Notes under the pieces: model-generated
What the model was told of the DNA's origin: nothing
What the model saw: the letters and a program-made list of their open reading frames with translations, nothing else
Databases searched by the model: none
Part shown: positions 32,351 through 41,562 of the stretch, piece by piece
Position numbering within the stretch: the first letter of the stretch is position 1
How the letters are laid out: each line of letters starts with the position of its first letter
Assembly: GCF_027925155.1 (NCBI RefSeq)
Contig: NZ_BSDY01000016.1
Location: 1-64,000, forward strand
Source of the DNA: Propionigenium maris DSM 9537
GTDB lineage: Bacteria > Fusobacteriota > Fusobacteriia > Fusobacteriales > Fusobacteriaceae
Direction of reading: 5' to 3'
DNA length: 64,000 nt
Translations under genes and position numbers: made by a program

Positions 32351-33031
32351 ATGAGTTTTGGAAATTTTTTAAAAGAAAAGAGACAAAAAAAAGGTTATAC
32401 ACTTCGACAAATGGCCTATAAGACTGGATTTTCACATACCTATATTTCTGATATTGAAAAAGAAGTAGCTGCTAAAGTGGAAACTATAGAAAAAATTGCT
32501 GATGTATTGGAGTTAACCAAAGATGAGATAGCTTTTTTAAAAAGAGAAATTGAATATTTTAAAACCCCTAAGAGTGTTTTAGAAGAACTTAACCGTCTTA
32601 AAAAAGAAAAAGAATGTAAAAAAGAGGAAAGTAATATCAGCCACATAGTAGAAGGTGACTATATACAAATACCACTATATGATAGTGTGTCTGCCGGAAT
32701 GGGATTAGAACCAGATCCTATGCCTGTTGATTTTATTCCTATGCCTGCAAGTATGGGAAAGGGGTGTGTTGCCATCAATGTAGAGGGAGATTCTATGGAG
32801 ACTACTATTAATAATGGATCTGTAGTACTTGTAAAAAAGGATACTGAGGTTGGGAACAATGAAATTGGCGTATTTCTCCATGAAGAAGAGGCTGTGGTTA
32901 AAAGGTATAGATGCATCGATAAGAAGTGCTATTTGGTTTCAGATAATAAGGAATATCCAGCCAGAGAAGTAAGGAAAGGGGACAACTTTAAGGTTTGTGG
33001 TAAGGTTGTATGGATAATGAATAAGGCTTAA
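32351..33031 (+). CDS. CI/LexA-like repressor of the prophage
   Basis: A 226-residue repressor. The XRE HTH spans residues 8-62 (TLRQMAYKTGFSHTYISDIEK). The S24 peptidase domain covers 105-226: the Ser region is NVEGDSMETTINNGSVVLV and the Lys region EIGVFLHEEEAVVKRY. SOS-type self-cleavage is expected from the family. It is transcribed rightward towards the R-M cassette, so those cargo genes may be expressed in the lysogen. Confidence 0.92.
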   Translation: MSFGNFLKEKRQKKGYTLRQMAYKTGFSHTYISDIEKEVAAKVETIEKIADVLELTKDEIAFLKREIEYFKTPKSVLEELNRLKKEKECKKEESNISHIVEGDYIQIPLYDSVSAGMGLEPDPMPVDFIPMPASMGKGCVAINVEGDSMETTINNGSVVLVKKDTEVGNNEIGVFLHEEEAVVKRYRCIDKKCYLVSDNKEYPAREVRKGDNFKVCGKVVWIMNKA

Positions 33032-33242
33032 TTAGTGGGGGAAAACATATAATTTGAGATCTTATGAATGGAAGTATCTCAGTTGGAAGAAAGCTAGGAA
33101 GGGGAGAATAAAATTTAACAATCTAATGTATTATAAGAAATGATAAATATTTTCTAAATTCTATAATGATTGAAATAGAATGGAATTTTAAGTGAAAAAA
33201 TTAAATTAAAGAATAAAAGAATCAATGAAAGGATAAATAAAT

Positions 33243-34991
33243 ATGCCAATGCTTGAATGGATAGGAAAAGATAAAGTTATTAATCACCATCAAGAGATAC
33301 CATTTAGAATACTGAAATATAGGTATGGATTTGATAATGGGAAGGAAAGCAAAGAAAAAACTGAAAGTGAGAATAAAATAATACATGGAGATAACCTAGA
33401 GGCACTAAAATCATTACTTCCAGAATATGAAGGAAAAGTCAAATGCATTTATATAGATCCACCTTATAATACAGGAAAAGAAAATTGGATTTATAATGAT
33501 AATGTTAATCATCCTAAGATTAAAAAATGGTTAGGAGGAGTAGTAGAAAAAGAAGGAATAGATTTATCTCGACATGATAAATGGCTTTGTATGATGTATC
33601 CTAGGCTCAAGTTATTGCAAAAATTATTAAAAGAGAATGGTGTTATTTTTATTAGTATTGACGATAATGAAGAAGCAAATTTAAAATTGATTTGTGATGA
33701 AATATTCGGATCCAATAACTTCGTTTCGAAATTAGTTTGGAGAACAGAAGGGCATAGTGATAATCAATTTCATATAAAAGTTAATCATGAATACATTTTA
33801 ACCTATGTCAAAAATAGAAATTTTATAGATTCAGCAATTGGACATGCTATTGATCCAACAACTCGTGAAGAAAGTAATATTTGGAAAGGTTATGCAGAAA
33901 ATTCAATTACAAAAAATGGGAAAAAAAATCCCCCCTCATTTATAGATTTACCTGTTGGGTTTCCATGTTTAGAAAGGAATGTGAAAATAGAAAAAAGTAC
34001 GATTTCTGATGATTTTTATATAGAAGTTAATGACCAAAAGTTTATCTCTAAGGAAATAAGAAATAAATATAATTTAAACAATAAGATGCCTGTTAAACTT
34101 AATGACCTAATTGTATCGAATTACAAACTAGAAGAAAAATGTACGGTTTATAGTGGGTGGGCAAACGCAAATAAATTAAAAGACTTCATAGATAATGGTT
34201 TTAAACCACTAAAAGAAAAAGATGGAGAAATAACTTTTTATTTATCAAAAAATGGTGTGATTTATTATAAAAAAACAAGAGAAAAAGCAAGAAATATATT
34301 ATCAGTGATAACCGAAATGGGAACAACAGAGCAAATGAAGACAGAATTAGAAAGAATGGAGATAAAAAAATTTGATTATCCAAAGCCTAACAAACTTATT
34401 GAATACTTGTTAAAAATTGGTGCTCCGAATTCTGAGGACATTATACTTGATTCATTCGCCGGATCAGGAACGACAGGTCATGCAGTTTTAAATTTGAATC
34501 AAGAAGATGGTGGGAAGAGGAAGTTTATTTTAATAGAGTTAGAAGAGTATGCTGATACTGTAACTGCAAAGAGAATTAAAAAAGTAATAACTGGTTATGG
34601 AAAAGGTAAAAGCTTCATAAAAGGAATTAAAAGTAACTTTAATTTTTATGAGCTTGGAGAAAGGTTATTTACACCGGATAACATATTGAATAAAAATATC
34701 GATGAAGAAACTTTGAGAAATTATATTTATTATACAGAAACAGGGGAACAATTAGTCAAAGAGCAAGTAACAAAAAATAAATATTATTTAGGAAGTAAAA
34801 ATAATTCAGATTATTATTTTTATTACGATAGTGATAAAATCACTAAACTTAATTATGAATTTCTATTAACTATAGATAAGCCGTCAGAACAGTATATAAT
34901 TTACGCTGATGCATGTAGTATCGATAAAAACGAATTACTAGAAAAAAATATTATTTTTAAAAAAATTCCAAGAGATATCACACAGCTATAA
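33243..34991 (+). CDS. mod: Type III restriction-modification methyltransferase (Mod)
   Basis: A 582-residue beta-class N6-adenine methyltransferase: IYIDPPYNTG near residue 72 precedes the SAM motif LDSFAGSGTTGHA near 403. The variable region between (about 150-360) is the target recognition domain. The C-terminus has the GSKNNSDYYFYYDSDK type seen in Mod proteins. The res gene follows within 26 bases. The coding sequence is clearly richer in A/T than the surrounding phage genes, a sign of separate acquisition. The upstream ribosome site (AAAGGAT) is weak to moderate. Confidence 0.92.
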   Translation: MPMLEWIGKDKVINHHQEIPFRILKYRYGFDNGKESKEKTESENKIIHGDNLEALKSLLPEYEGKVKCIYIDPPYNTGKENWIYNDNVNHPKIKKWLGGVVEKEGIDLSRHDKWLCMMYPRLKLLQKLLKENGVIFISIDDNEEANLKLICDEIFGSNNFVSKLVWRTEGHSDNQFHIKVNHEYILTYVKNRNFIDSAIGHAIDPTTREESNIWKGYAENSITKNGKKNPPSFIDLPVGFPCLERNVKIEKSTISDDFYIEVNDQKFISKEIRNKYNLNNKMPVKLNDLIVSNYKLEEKCTVYSGWANANKLKDFIDNGFKPLKEKDGEITFYLSKNGVIYYKKTREKARNILSVITEMGTTEQMKTELERMEIKKFDYPKPNKLIEYLLKIGAPNSEDIILDSFAGSGTTGHAVLNLNQEDGGKRKFILIELEEYADTVTAKRIKKVITGYGKGKSFIKGIKSNFNFYELGERLFTPDNILNKNIDEETLRNYIYYTETGEQLVKEQVTKNKYYLGSKNNSDYYFYYDSDKITKLNYEFLLTIDKPSEQYIIYADACSIDKNELLEKNIIFKKIPRDITQL

Positions 34992-35017
34992 TAAAAATAT
35001 ATTTGGACGGAGGAGAA

Positions 35018-37633
35018 ATGGAATTAAAACAATATCAACAAAAAGTAATGTACGATTTAGAAGATTTTTTAGAAATTTTGAATGAAAAGAAAAAAATTAA
35101 TATTTCTTATGAAAAATTTTGGAATAAAAGAGGAATTGCTATAGGACATGGAGGGATGAAACCTTACAAAAATAACATAGCTGGAGTGCCTCACATCTGT
35201 TTAAAAATACCAACAGGAGGTGGAAAGACTTTTGTTGCTTGTAACTCTATCCAACCTATATTCAAAGCAATGCCTTCTATTAAAACTAAAGCTGTAGTTT
35301 GGCTTGTACCTTCAACTACAATTTTGGAGCAGACAATAAAAAACTTAAAAAATAGAGAACACCCTTATAGACAAAAGATTAATACTCATTTTAAGAATAG
35401 AGTAGAAATCTATACAAAAGAGGAACTTTTAAGTGGTCAGGGTTTTGATCTTGGTACAGTAAGTGAACAGTTAAGTATATTTGTACTTAGCTATGACGCT
35501 CTTAGAAGTAAAAAGAAGGATGATAGAAAAATTTATCAAGAAAATGGTTATTTGTATAGTTTTGATAAATTAAATGGAAATAATTCATTTAAAATAGAAA
35601 ATGCAGATGAAACGTCGTTAATTCAAGTAATTAATAAATTAAATCCTCTCGTAATTGTGGATGAAAGTCATAATGCAGAAACTTTTTTAAGCCTAGAAAT
35701 GCTCTATAATTTAAATCCGTCCTTTATACTTGACTTGACAGCAACTCCTAAAGCGAATAGTAATATAATCTCTTATGTTGATGCAATGCAATTAAAAAAG
35801 GAAAATATGGTAAAGCTACCAGTTGTTGTATATAATCATCATGACAAAGAGGAAGTACTAATTGATGCTATTGAACTCCAAAAAAATCTTGAAATTAAAG
35901 CTATTCAAGAAGAAAAGTTAACTGGGAATTATATTAGACCAATTGTTCTTTTTCAAGCTCAGCCTAAAAGAGGAGAAGAGAGTGAAACGTTTGATAAGAT
36001 TAAGGAAGCATTAATAGAAATTGGGATACCTAAAGAACAGATAGCTATAAAAACTTCTAATAAAAATGAGTTAAAAGGATTGGATTTATCAAAAAAAAGT
36101 TGTGAAATCAGATTTATTATAACTGTTAATGCGTTGAAAGAAGGATGGGATTGTCCATTTGCTTATATTTTAGCCACTCTTGCAAATAGAACATCACAAG
36201 TTGATGTTGAGCAGACATTAGGGAGAATTCTAAGGCAGCCTTATGTAAAAAGACATCAGGAAGAACTATTAAATTTATCATATGTTTTTACTTGTTCAAA
36301 TGATTTTTATGGGACTTTAGAGAATATAATAAAAGGACTTAATAAGTCTGGTTATAGTGAAAAGGACTATAGAATAGTTGGTGACAATATTCAAGAAAAT
36401 AAAATTAATAATAATGAGCTTTTTAATTTGAAGCAACAATCAATTTCTCCATTAGTCCCAGAAAATGGAAATAAATTTGAATTTCAAACCAATAAAATAG
36501 TTGAAAATACTGAAAAGACTATAGAATTTACGGAAAAAATTATTGAAGTAGCCAAAAAAGAAGAAAGTAAATTCAAAGAAAAACTTCATGAAATAAAAGA
36601 TGAAAATCCTTTTGACTTGGTTGCTGAGGAGTTGAAATCCAAAATGAAAATATATCATATGAACAAAGAATTTGAAGAAGAAGCTAGAAAGTTAAAGTTA
36701 CCTCAATTCTTTATAAAAACAAAACAAAATAGCCTTTTTGATATAAAAGCTGACAAAAAATTATCTAAAGAAGATTTGTTAGAAGGTTTTTCTTTGAAGC
36801 AAGAAGATATTAAAATTGATTTTGATATTATAAAGGCTGATATTGTAAAAATTGATCTTGAAAATCAAGGTAATGATGAATATATACCAAAGTATCAAAA
36901 ATTGGATAAAGAAGCAATAAGTTATATTAATGAACACGTCTCGCAGAAGACCGATTCTGAAAAAATAAAAGACTTTAAAAACATTATCTTTGCTCAATTA
37001 GGAAAAATAAATTCTATAAGTGAAATAGAAATCAAAAATTACATTGAAAGAATTTTAGGAAACTTTACAAAAGAGCAAATACATGATCTTGAAGCCACAC
37101 CTTATAAATATTCTTCTTCTATAAAGAAAAAAATAAAAGAACTTCAAGAGAAGTACCAAGAAAAAATATTCTACTCATCTATTGAAAGTGATAAGATTTT
37201 TTGTAAAGAAAATTATATGTTAAAAAAAGAAATAAATCCAGTGAATACATCTTCAGGAATAGCAAAATCATTGTATGAATCAGAAGAAAGTGGAAATAAA
37301 TTTGAAAATAAAATAGCTTTAGAAATAGCGAGTCTTAATAATGTAAAATGGTGGCATAGGAATATTTCAAAAAAAGAATATTACATAAATGGTTTTATAA
37401 ATCACTTCCCTGATTTTTTGGTCTTAACACAAGATAGAAAAGTCTTAATGATCGAAACAAAAGGGGATTACTTAAGCAATGAAGAGAATTTAAAAAAACT
37501 ACGTTTAGGAAGGAAATTGGCAGAATTAGCTGGGCCTAAATATAAATATTACATGGTCTTTGAGAGTAAAACTCTAAAAGAAGATGGAGCTTATAATATA
37601 GAAGAATTTTTAAAAATTTTGAGAGATCTGTAG
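35018..37633 (+). CDS. res: Type III restriction enzyme (Res)
   Basis: An 871-residue helicase-nuclease. Walker A PTGGGKTF lies near residue 67, and the DEAD-like VDESHNAE near 214. TLGRILRQPYVKR forms motif VI near 405. The C-terminal PD-(D/E)xK nuclease is NHFPDFLVL and then MIETKGDYLS (about 795-815). ATG 35018 has GGAGGAG upstream; a TTG at 35003 is in frame but unsupported. It restricts DNA with two inversely oriented sites when partnered with Mod. All catalytic motifs are present, so it looks active. Confidence 0.93.
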   Translation: MELKQYQQKVMYDLEDFLEILNEKKKINISYEKFWNKRGIAIGHGGMKPYKNNIAGVPHICLKIPTGGGKTFVACNSIQPIFKAMPSIKTKAVVWLVPSTTILEQTIKNLKNREHPYRQKINTHFKNRVEIYTKEELLSGQGFDLGTVSEQLSIFVLSYDALRSKKKDDRKIYQENGYLYSFDKLNGNNSFKIENADETSLIQVINKLNPLVIVDESHNAETFLSLEMLYNLNPSFILDLTATPKANSNIISYVDAMQLKKENMVKLPVVVYNHHDKEEVLIDAIELQKNLEIKAIQEEKLTGNYIRPIVLFQAQPKRGEESETFDKIKEALIEIGIPKEQIAIKTSNKNELKGLDLSKKSCEIRFIITVNALKEGWDCPFAYILATLANRTSQVDVEQTLGRILRQPYVKRHQEELLNLSYVFTCSNDFYGTLENIIKGLNKSGYSEKDYRIVGDNIQENKINNNELFNLKQQSISPLVPENGNKFEFQTNKIVENTEKTIEFTEKIIEVAKKEESKFKEKLHEIKDENPFDLVAEELKSKMKIYHMNKEFEEEARKLKLPQFFIKTKQNSLFDIKADKKLSKEDLLEGFSLKQEDIKIDFDIIKADIVKIDLENQGNDEYIPKYQKLDKEAISYINEHVSQKTDSEKIKDFKNIIFAQLGKINSISEIEIKNYIERILGNFTKEQIHDLEATPYKYSSSIKKKIKELQEKYQEKIFYSSIESDKIFCKENYMLKKEINPVNTSSGIAKSLYESEESGNKFENKIALEIASLNNVKWWHRNISKKEYYINGFINHFPDFLVLTQDRKVLMIETKGDYLSNEENLKKLRLGRKLAELAGPKYKYYMVFESKTLKEDGAYNIEEFLKILRDL

Positions 37634-38034
37634 TATGGAAAGCCGATATTTCTAATAGAAAAAGGTCATTAGAAGGAAGAGTGTTGAATTTTTCTTTATT
37701 TTATCTTTCAAATACCAATCAATAAACCTCTTGTAATATCTTAAATAACATTAATGTTAAGAGATATATTTTGGGGGGATGAGAAGTAAGGTATTCAAAT
37801 TAATTGAGATAAAACTATAGATTTTTAAGAATAGTAGCTCTATATTTACCATTATCAATATAAATCCAAAGTATAGTACGCTTGTGATCATTTTTACTCA
37901 GATATTACTATAAATATTATTGAATAGAGTTTTTTAGTAATACTCAGACAAGAAGATAAAAAAGCTTAGAAATAAGTGGAAGTTAAAATGATAATACAAT
38001 ATATTTTTTTTAGTAAAAATATGTTGTATTTAAT
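37634..38034. other. AT-rich gap without a supportable gene
   Basis: 400 bases behind res. No reading frame with a start and ribosome site was found. A GGGGGGATGAG stretch at about 37774 leads only into a very short frame. TTATATTTTTTTTAG-type runs before 38030 may include the promoter of the membrane protein gene. Confidence 0.4.
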
Positions 38035-38928
38035 GTGGGGGGGAATATAATTTTACTTGAGATTTTATTGTGCCTAATATTATACGCCTTTTATTTAGTT
38101 ACTATTACAGGAATAAAAATAAAAGGCGTAAAAAGGTTATGTAGCTTATTAAAAAAAAGTGATTTAGATAAGGAATTCCTTAAGATAATTTTGAAGTCAA
38201 TTGTATCTTTAGACTGGGTTAGTGCTCATTTAGGGAAAATATATCTTAAAGGTGAATTTAAAAGGAAAAAATTAGAAAGAAAGCTAGCTAGATACATAAA
38301 AAAAAGAAATTGTATTAATCTAGCAATTTCAATTGTAATGTTCTTTTTAGCAAATTTACCTGTGAAAATTATAAGTTTAAACTATGTTCTCTACTTACTT
38401 ATATATCGTTGTATTTCAAGATCATTTGAATTAATCTTTGCATTTGGGAAAGATGTAGTTGAACCAAAAAAATATATATTAAAAAATGCTAGATATGAAA
38501 CTGAAAGTGGAGAAATAGAAGTTAGAGAAGAAAAAATCAGAAAAAAATCATCTAGTTTGAAATCACATGAAAGAATAAAACTTGCAATCAATAGTTATAT
38601 AGAGTTGAACTTAAACTTTGCAGTTCTTTATCATTTGTTAAACTTAGAAGTTTCTAAAGGTTTTCTGAAAGAATTATCTTCTTTTAAAAAGGGGATCGCT
38701 TATAATTTTTTTAGAGATATTTTTAAAGGAGATTTTTTATTATATGATTTACATACTCAAAGCATAGAGACATTAAGTATTATGGAAAGCTTATATAAAT
38801 CAATCGGTATTTCAACTGCTTCAGGAATAGGAAGCAGTGAACTTGGTTTCTTTTCAGCATTACAATCGATAACAGTAATAGTTCTTGTGATCTTTGCAAT
38901 AGCAACATATCTTGGATCAGATGATTAA
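38035..38928 (+). CDS. Unknown membrane protein in the R-M cassette
   Basis: About 297 residues with three predicted transmembrane stretches: residues 5-27 (LLEILLCLILYAFYLVTITG), about 95-125 (LAISIVMFFLANLPV, then VLYLLIYRC) and 275-293 (ITVIVLVIFAIATYL). The loops are strongly basic. No ATG is available; GTG 38035 is the only usual start and has no ribosome site, while a run of G at 38036-38043 could serve ATA or ATT starts at 38047-38050. It shares the AT-rich composition of mod/res, so it probably arrived with them. Function unknown; a membrane effector of a defence locus is possible. Confidence 0.5.
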   Translation: MGGNIILLEILLCLILYAFYLVTITGIKIKGVKRLCSLLKKSDLDKEFLKIILKSIVSLDWVSAHLGKIYLKGEFKRKKLERKLARYIKKRNCINLAISIVMFFLANLPVKIISLNYVLYLLIYRCISRSFELIFAFGKDVVEPKKYILKNARYETESGEIEVREEKIRKKSSSLKSHERIKLAINSYIELNLNFAVLYHLLNLEVSKGFLKELSSFKKGIAYNFFRDIFKGDFLLYDLHTQSIETLSIMESLYKSIGISTASGIGSSELGFFSALQSITVIVLVIFAIATYLGSDD

Positions 38929-38944
38929 ATAAAGGAGGAAAAAT

Positions 38945-39856
38945 ATGCCGCTATTTAATAGAGGGGGTAATAAACTAGAAACAATAAAACAGAAAAACTT
39001 TCCTCTAGAAAAAGACTTACAAAATTTAGTGGAAAATAACCTTGAAGAGATCTTTAGTTGCAGGTTTGTAGCTTCAGAGTTTCATACAGGTAATGTTCAC
39101 TCTGGAAGGATTGATTCCCTTGCTATATCAGAGGATAATAACCCTGTGATAATAGAGTATAAGAAGGAGGAATCCTCCAGTCTTTTAAATCAATCCTTAT
39201 TCTATTTATCATGGTTAAAGGATCACAAGGGAGACTTTCAAATGGCTGTAAATAAAACCCTTGGGGATGTAGAGGTGGACTGGAGCAGCATAAGGGTCAT
39301 ATGCATAGCTCCAGGGTATAAGAAGTATGACCTTCATGCAGCAGAGATGATGAATGCACCTATAGAGTTATGGAAGTATAAGAACTATGAGAATGGGATG
39401 TTCAATCTAGAGGAGGTCTTCAGCAGAAAGGATATATCTACACCTAAACCTATGAAGGTGAATAAAGGGAAAAAAGAGTGTAAGGAAGAAGCGTCTATCC
39501 ATACCTATGAGGACCGGAAAAGCAAGCTAGGAACAGAAGAATTAAAGAACCTGCTAGATGAAATAAGAGATTATACAGTGGACCTGGGAGAGAGTGTAGA
39601 AGAAGCTCCAAAAAAACTGTATGTAGCCTATAAGACATCTAAGAACTTTATGTGTATAGAGTGTCAGAGAAAGAGGATAATCCTTTATCTAAAGTTTACC
39701 TCTGAGCAACTAGAGGAGTATAGTTCTATAGGTAGAGATGTGACCAATGTAGGTCACTTTGGGACTGGGAACTTTGAGTTCATAGTAAAAAGTCTAGAGG
39801 ATCTGGATAATGGTAAAGGGCTTATTAAAGCTTCCTTTGAGAATATAGGGGAGTAA
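38945..39856 (+). CDS. Nuclease-like protein with C-terminal DUF5655 domain
   Basis: A 303-residue protein. The N-terminal domain has a PD-(D/E)xK-like core (GRIDSLAISEDNNPVIIEYKKE, residues about 56-80: D, then E-x-K). The C-terminal portion (about 200-300: LDEIRDYTVDLG, KLYVAYKTSKNFMCIECQRKRIILYLKF) fits DUF5655. Proteins of this layout (COG3586-like) are often found beside restriction systems. AAAGGAGG lies upstream. Base composition returns to phage/host level, unlike the three genes before it. A terminator follows. Confidence 0.7.
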   Translation: MPLFNRGGNKLETIKQKNFPLEKDLQNLVENNLEEIFSCRFVASEFHTGNVHSGRIDSLAISEDNNPVIIEYKKEESSSLLNQSLFYLSWLKDHKGDFQMAVNKTLGDVEVDWSSIRVICIAPGYKKYDLHAAEMMNAPIELWKYKNYENGMFNLEEVFSRKDISTPKPMKVNKGKKECKEEASIHTYEDRKSKLGTEELKNLLDEIRDYTVDLGESVEEAPKKLYVAYKTSKNFMCIECQRKRIILYLKFTSEQLEEYSSIGRDVTNVGHFGTGNFEFIVKSLEDLDNGKGLIKASFENIGE

Positions 39857-39864
39857 CCTTAAGA

Positions 39865-39893
39865 AAAAAGTACCGTTTCTGGTACTTTTTCTT
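39865..39893 (+). terminator. Rho-independent terminator
   Basis: AAAAAGTACC (39865-39874) pairs with GGTACTTTTT (39881-39890), ending the cargo cassette. Confidence 0.85.
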
Positions 39894-39969
39894 TTTGTAC
39901 CCCTAGTAATTTAAATACAAACTCTATATACTCCTAATATAAGGATCAGAGATCTATTTGAAAAGTTAT

Positions 39970-39998
39970 TTGACAAAAATTTTATTTAGGATTATATT
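39970..39998 (+). promoter_or_regulatory. Strong sigma70-type promoter
   Basis: TTGACA (39970-39975), 17 bases, TATATT (39993-39998). The expected start of transcription is about 40005, only 5 bases before the ATG of the next small gene. Confidence 0.75.
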
Positions 39999-40009
39999 AG
40001 GGGTGAGTT

Positions 40010-40144
40010 ATGAAGGAAATACTTAAAAGAATTGAAAAAGAAATTGAAGAGGTTTCCAAGGATAGTGGACATGGAGAAATTCTTATAGAAGTACATAATG
40101 GAAAGGTCTGTTTTATTAGACCTACGAAAAGCATAAAAATTTAA
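40010..40144 (+). CDS. DUF2292/YezD-like small protein (44 aa)
   Basis: A 44-residue protein: a charged helix (KEILKRIEKEIEEVSKD) followed by the family-like phrase EILIEVHNGKVCFIRPTKS. Length and pattern match DUF2292 (YezD) proteins, whose function is unknown. GGGGTGAG lies before the ATG but overlaps the predicted transcription start, so the mRNA from the promoter at 39970 would be nearly leaderless. Confidence 0.6.
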   Translation: MKEILKRIEKEIEEVSKDSGHGEILIEVHNGKVCFIRPTKSIKI

Positions 40145-40168
40145 TATCTTAGAGCGACTAGGCAAACC

Positions 40169-40298
40169 AGGGCTCTTATCTCATTTTAATATGGGATAAG
40201 CGCCCTTTTTTATTTGGAATTTTATCCTTATCTTAAAGTATGAGCTGGTTTAATCGTCTTTTAGGCAATATCAGCTCACCCTTTGGGATAAGGATAAA
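40169..40298 (+). promoter_or_regulatory. Structured leader with terminator and long-range stem before the methylase gene
   Basis: Hairpin 1 pairs AGGGC-CTTATC-CA (40169-40183) with TG-GATAAG-GCCCT (40191-40206), followed by T6: a terminator. Structure 2 pairs TTTATCCTTATC (40221-40232) with GATAAGGATAAA (40287-40298) and, inside, TGAGCTG (40241-40247) with CAGCTCA (40272-40278). Because CTTATC and GATAAG each occur twice, the two structures could exchange partners, as in attenuators and riboswitches. AGGAGG and the methylase ATG follow directly. Confidence 0.55.
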
Positions 40299-40313
40299 AG
40301 TGAGGAGGTGGAT

Positions 40314-41558
40314 ATGAAGATTGAAAAGGTTAATATTACAGAGTTAGTTCCTTATGCAAACAATGCCAAGGAACATCCTCAGGAACAAATAGATAAGATA
40401 AAAGCGAGTATAAAGGAGTTTGGCTTCAATGACCCCATAGCTATAGATGAAAACAATGTCATCATAGAGGGGCATGGAAGACTTATAGCACTGCAGCAGA
40501 TGGGAAGTGAAGTAGTAGATGTTATAAGGCTAGAGCATCTATCTGAAGTACAGAAAAAGCAATATATTCTAGCTCACAACAAGCTGACTATGGATACAGG
40601 TTTTAATATGGAGATGCTAGAGCTAGAAATAGAAGCCATAAGAGTTATGGATGGCGATCTCATCCTCACCGGATTTGATTTAGATGAGATAAAAGATATA
40701 AATCTTAATCTAAGTGAAGCCATAGAAGAGATTCAAGAAGATGAGGTTCCAGAAGTCGATCTAGAGAGGGAGCCCTTCTCACAATTAGGTGATCTATGGA
40801 AGCTGGGAAAGCATAAGCTATTATGCGGTAATTCTACCAACCAGCAGCATGTTAAGACTCTTATGGGAAATGAAAAAGCACAGTTAGTAGTGACTGATCC
40901 TCCGTACAACGTCAACTATGAAGGAGCTACCAAAGAGAAGCTAACAATCAAAAATGATAATATGAGCGACTCTAAGTTTTATGAGTTCTTATTGAATTCA
41001 TATTCTAGGATATATGAGAGCCTGGAGGATGGTGGTGGGATCTATGTATTTCATGCAGACACTGAAGGGATGAACTTCAGAAAAGCTATGATGGAGGCGG
41101 GCTTCTACTTTGCCCAGTGCTGTGTATGGGTAAAGAATAGTTTGGTAATGGGAAGGCAAGACTACCAATGGCAGCATGAACCTATATTAGTGGGATGGAA
41201 GCCAGGGAAGGCACACAACTGGTATTTAGATAGGAAGCAGACCACAGTATGGAGGTTTGATAGACCTGTAAGAAATGATATTCATCCTACTATGAAGCCC
41301 CTTAACTTAATAGCTTATCCAATAAGAAATAGTTCAAGGCCTGGAGATATAGTTATTGACTTCTTCGGAGGTAGTGGATCTACCCTTATGGCCTGTGAAG
41401 AAACCAAAAGAGTTTGCAGGACTATGGAGCTAGATCCTAGATATGTAGATGCAATAGTTAAAAGGTATCTATCTAGTAGAAGAGAGGATATCAAGCTAGT
41501 TCGTGAAGGCAAAGAGATTTCTTTAGAAGAGATAAGAGCTCCCTTATTTGAGGAGTGA
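40314..41558 (+). CDS. DNA methyltransferase with N-terminal ParB-like domain
   Basis: A 414-residue protein. Residues 1-100 are a ParB/Sulfiredoxin-like domain (LVPYANNAKEHPQEQIDKI, then IIEGHGRLIAL). Residues about 170-405 are a beta-class DNA methylase: VTDPPYNVNY near 197, HPTMKPLNLI near 326 and VIDFFGGSGSTLMA near 347. Such fusions are common in phages and modify phage DNA. The ATG at 40314 has AGGAGG 6-11 bases upstream, favouring it over the GTG at 40308. It is the first large gene after the structured leader. Confidence 0.88.
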   Translation: MKIEKVNITELVPYANNAKEHPQEQIDKIKASIKEFGFNDPIAIDENNVIIEGHGRLIALQQMGSEVVDVIRLEHLSEVQKKQYILAHNKLTMDTGFNMEMLELEIEAIRVMDGDLILTGFDLDEIKDINLNLSEAIEEIQEDEVPEVDLEREPFSQLGDLWKLGKHKLLCGNSTNQQHVKTLMGNEKAQLVVTDPPYNVNYEGATKEKLTIKNDNMSDSKFYEFLLNSYSRIYESLEDGGGIYVFHADTEGMNFRKAMMEAGFYFAQCCVWVKNSLVMGRQDYQWQHEPILVGWKPGKAHNWYLDRKQTTVWRFDRPVRNDIHPTMKPLNLIAYPIRNSSRPGDIVIDFFGGSGSTLMACEETKRVCRTMELDPRYVDAIVKRYLSSRREDIKLVREGKEISLEEIRAPLFEE

Positions 41559-41562
41559 TTAG

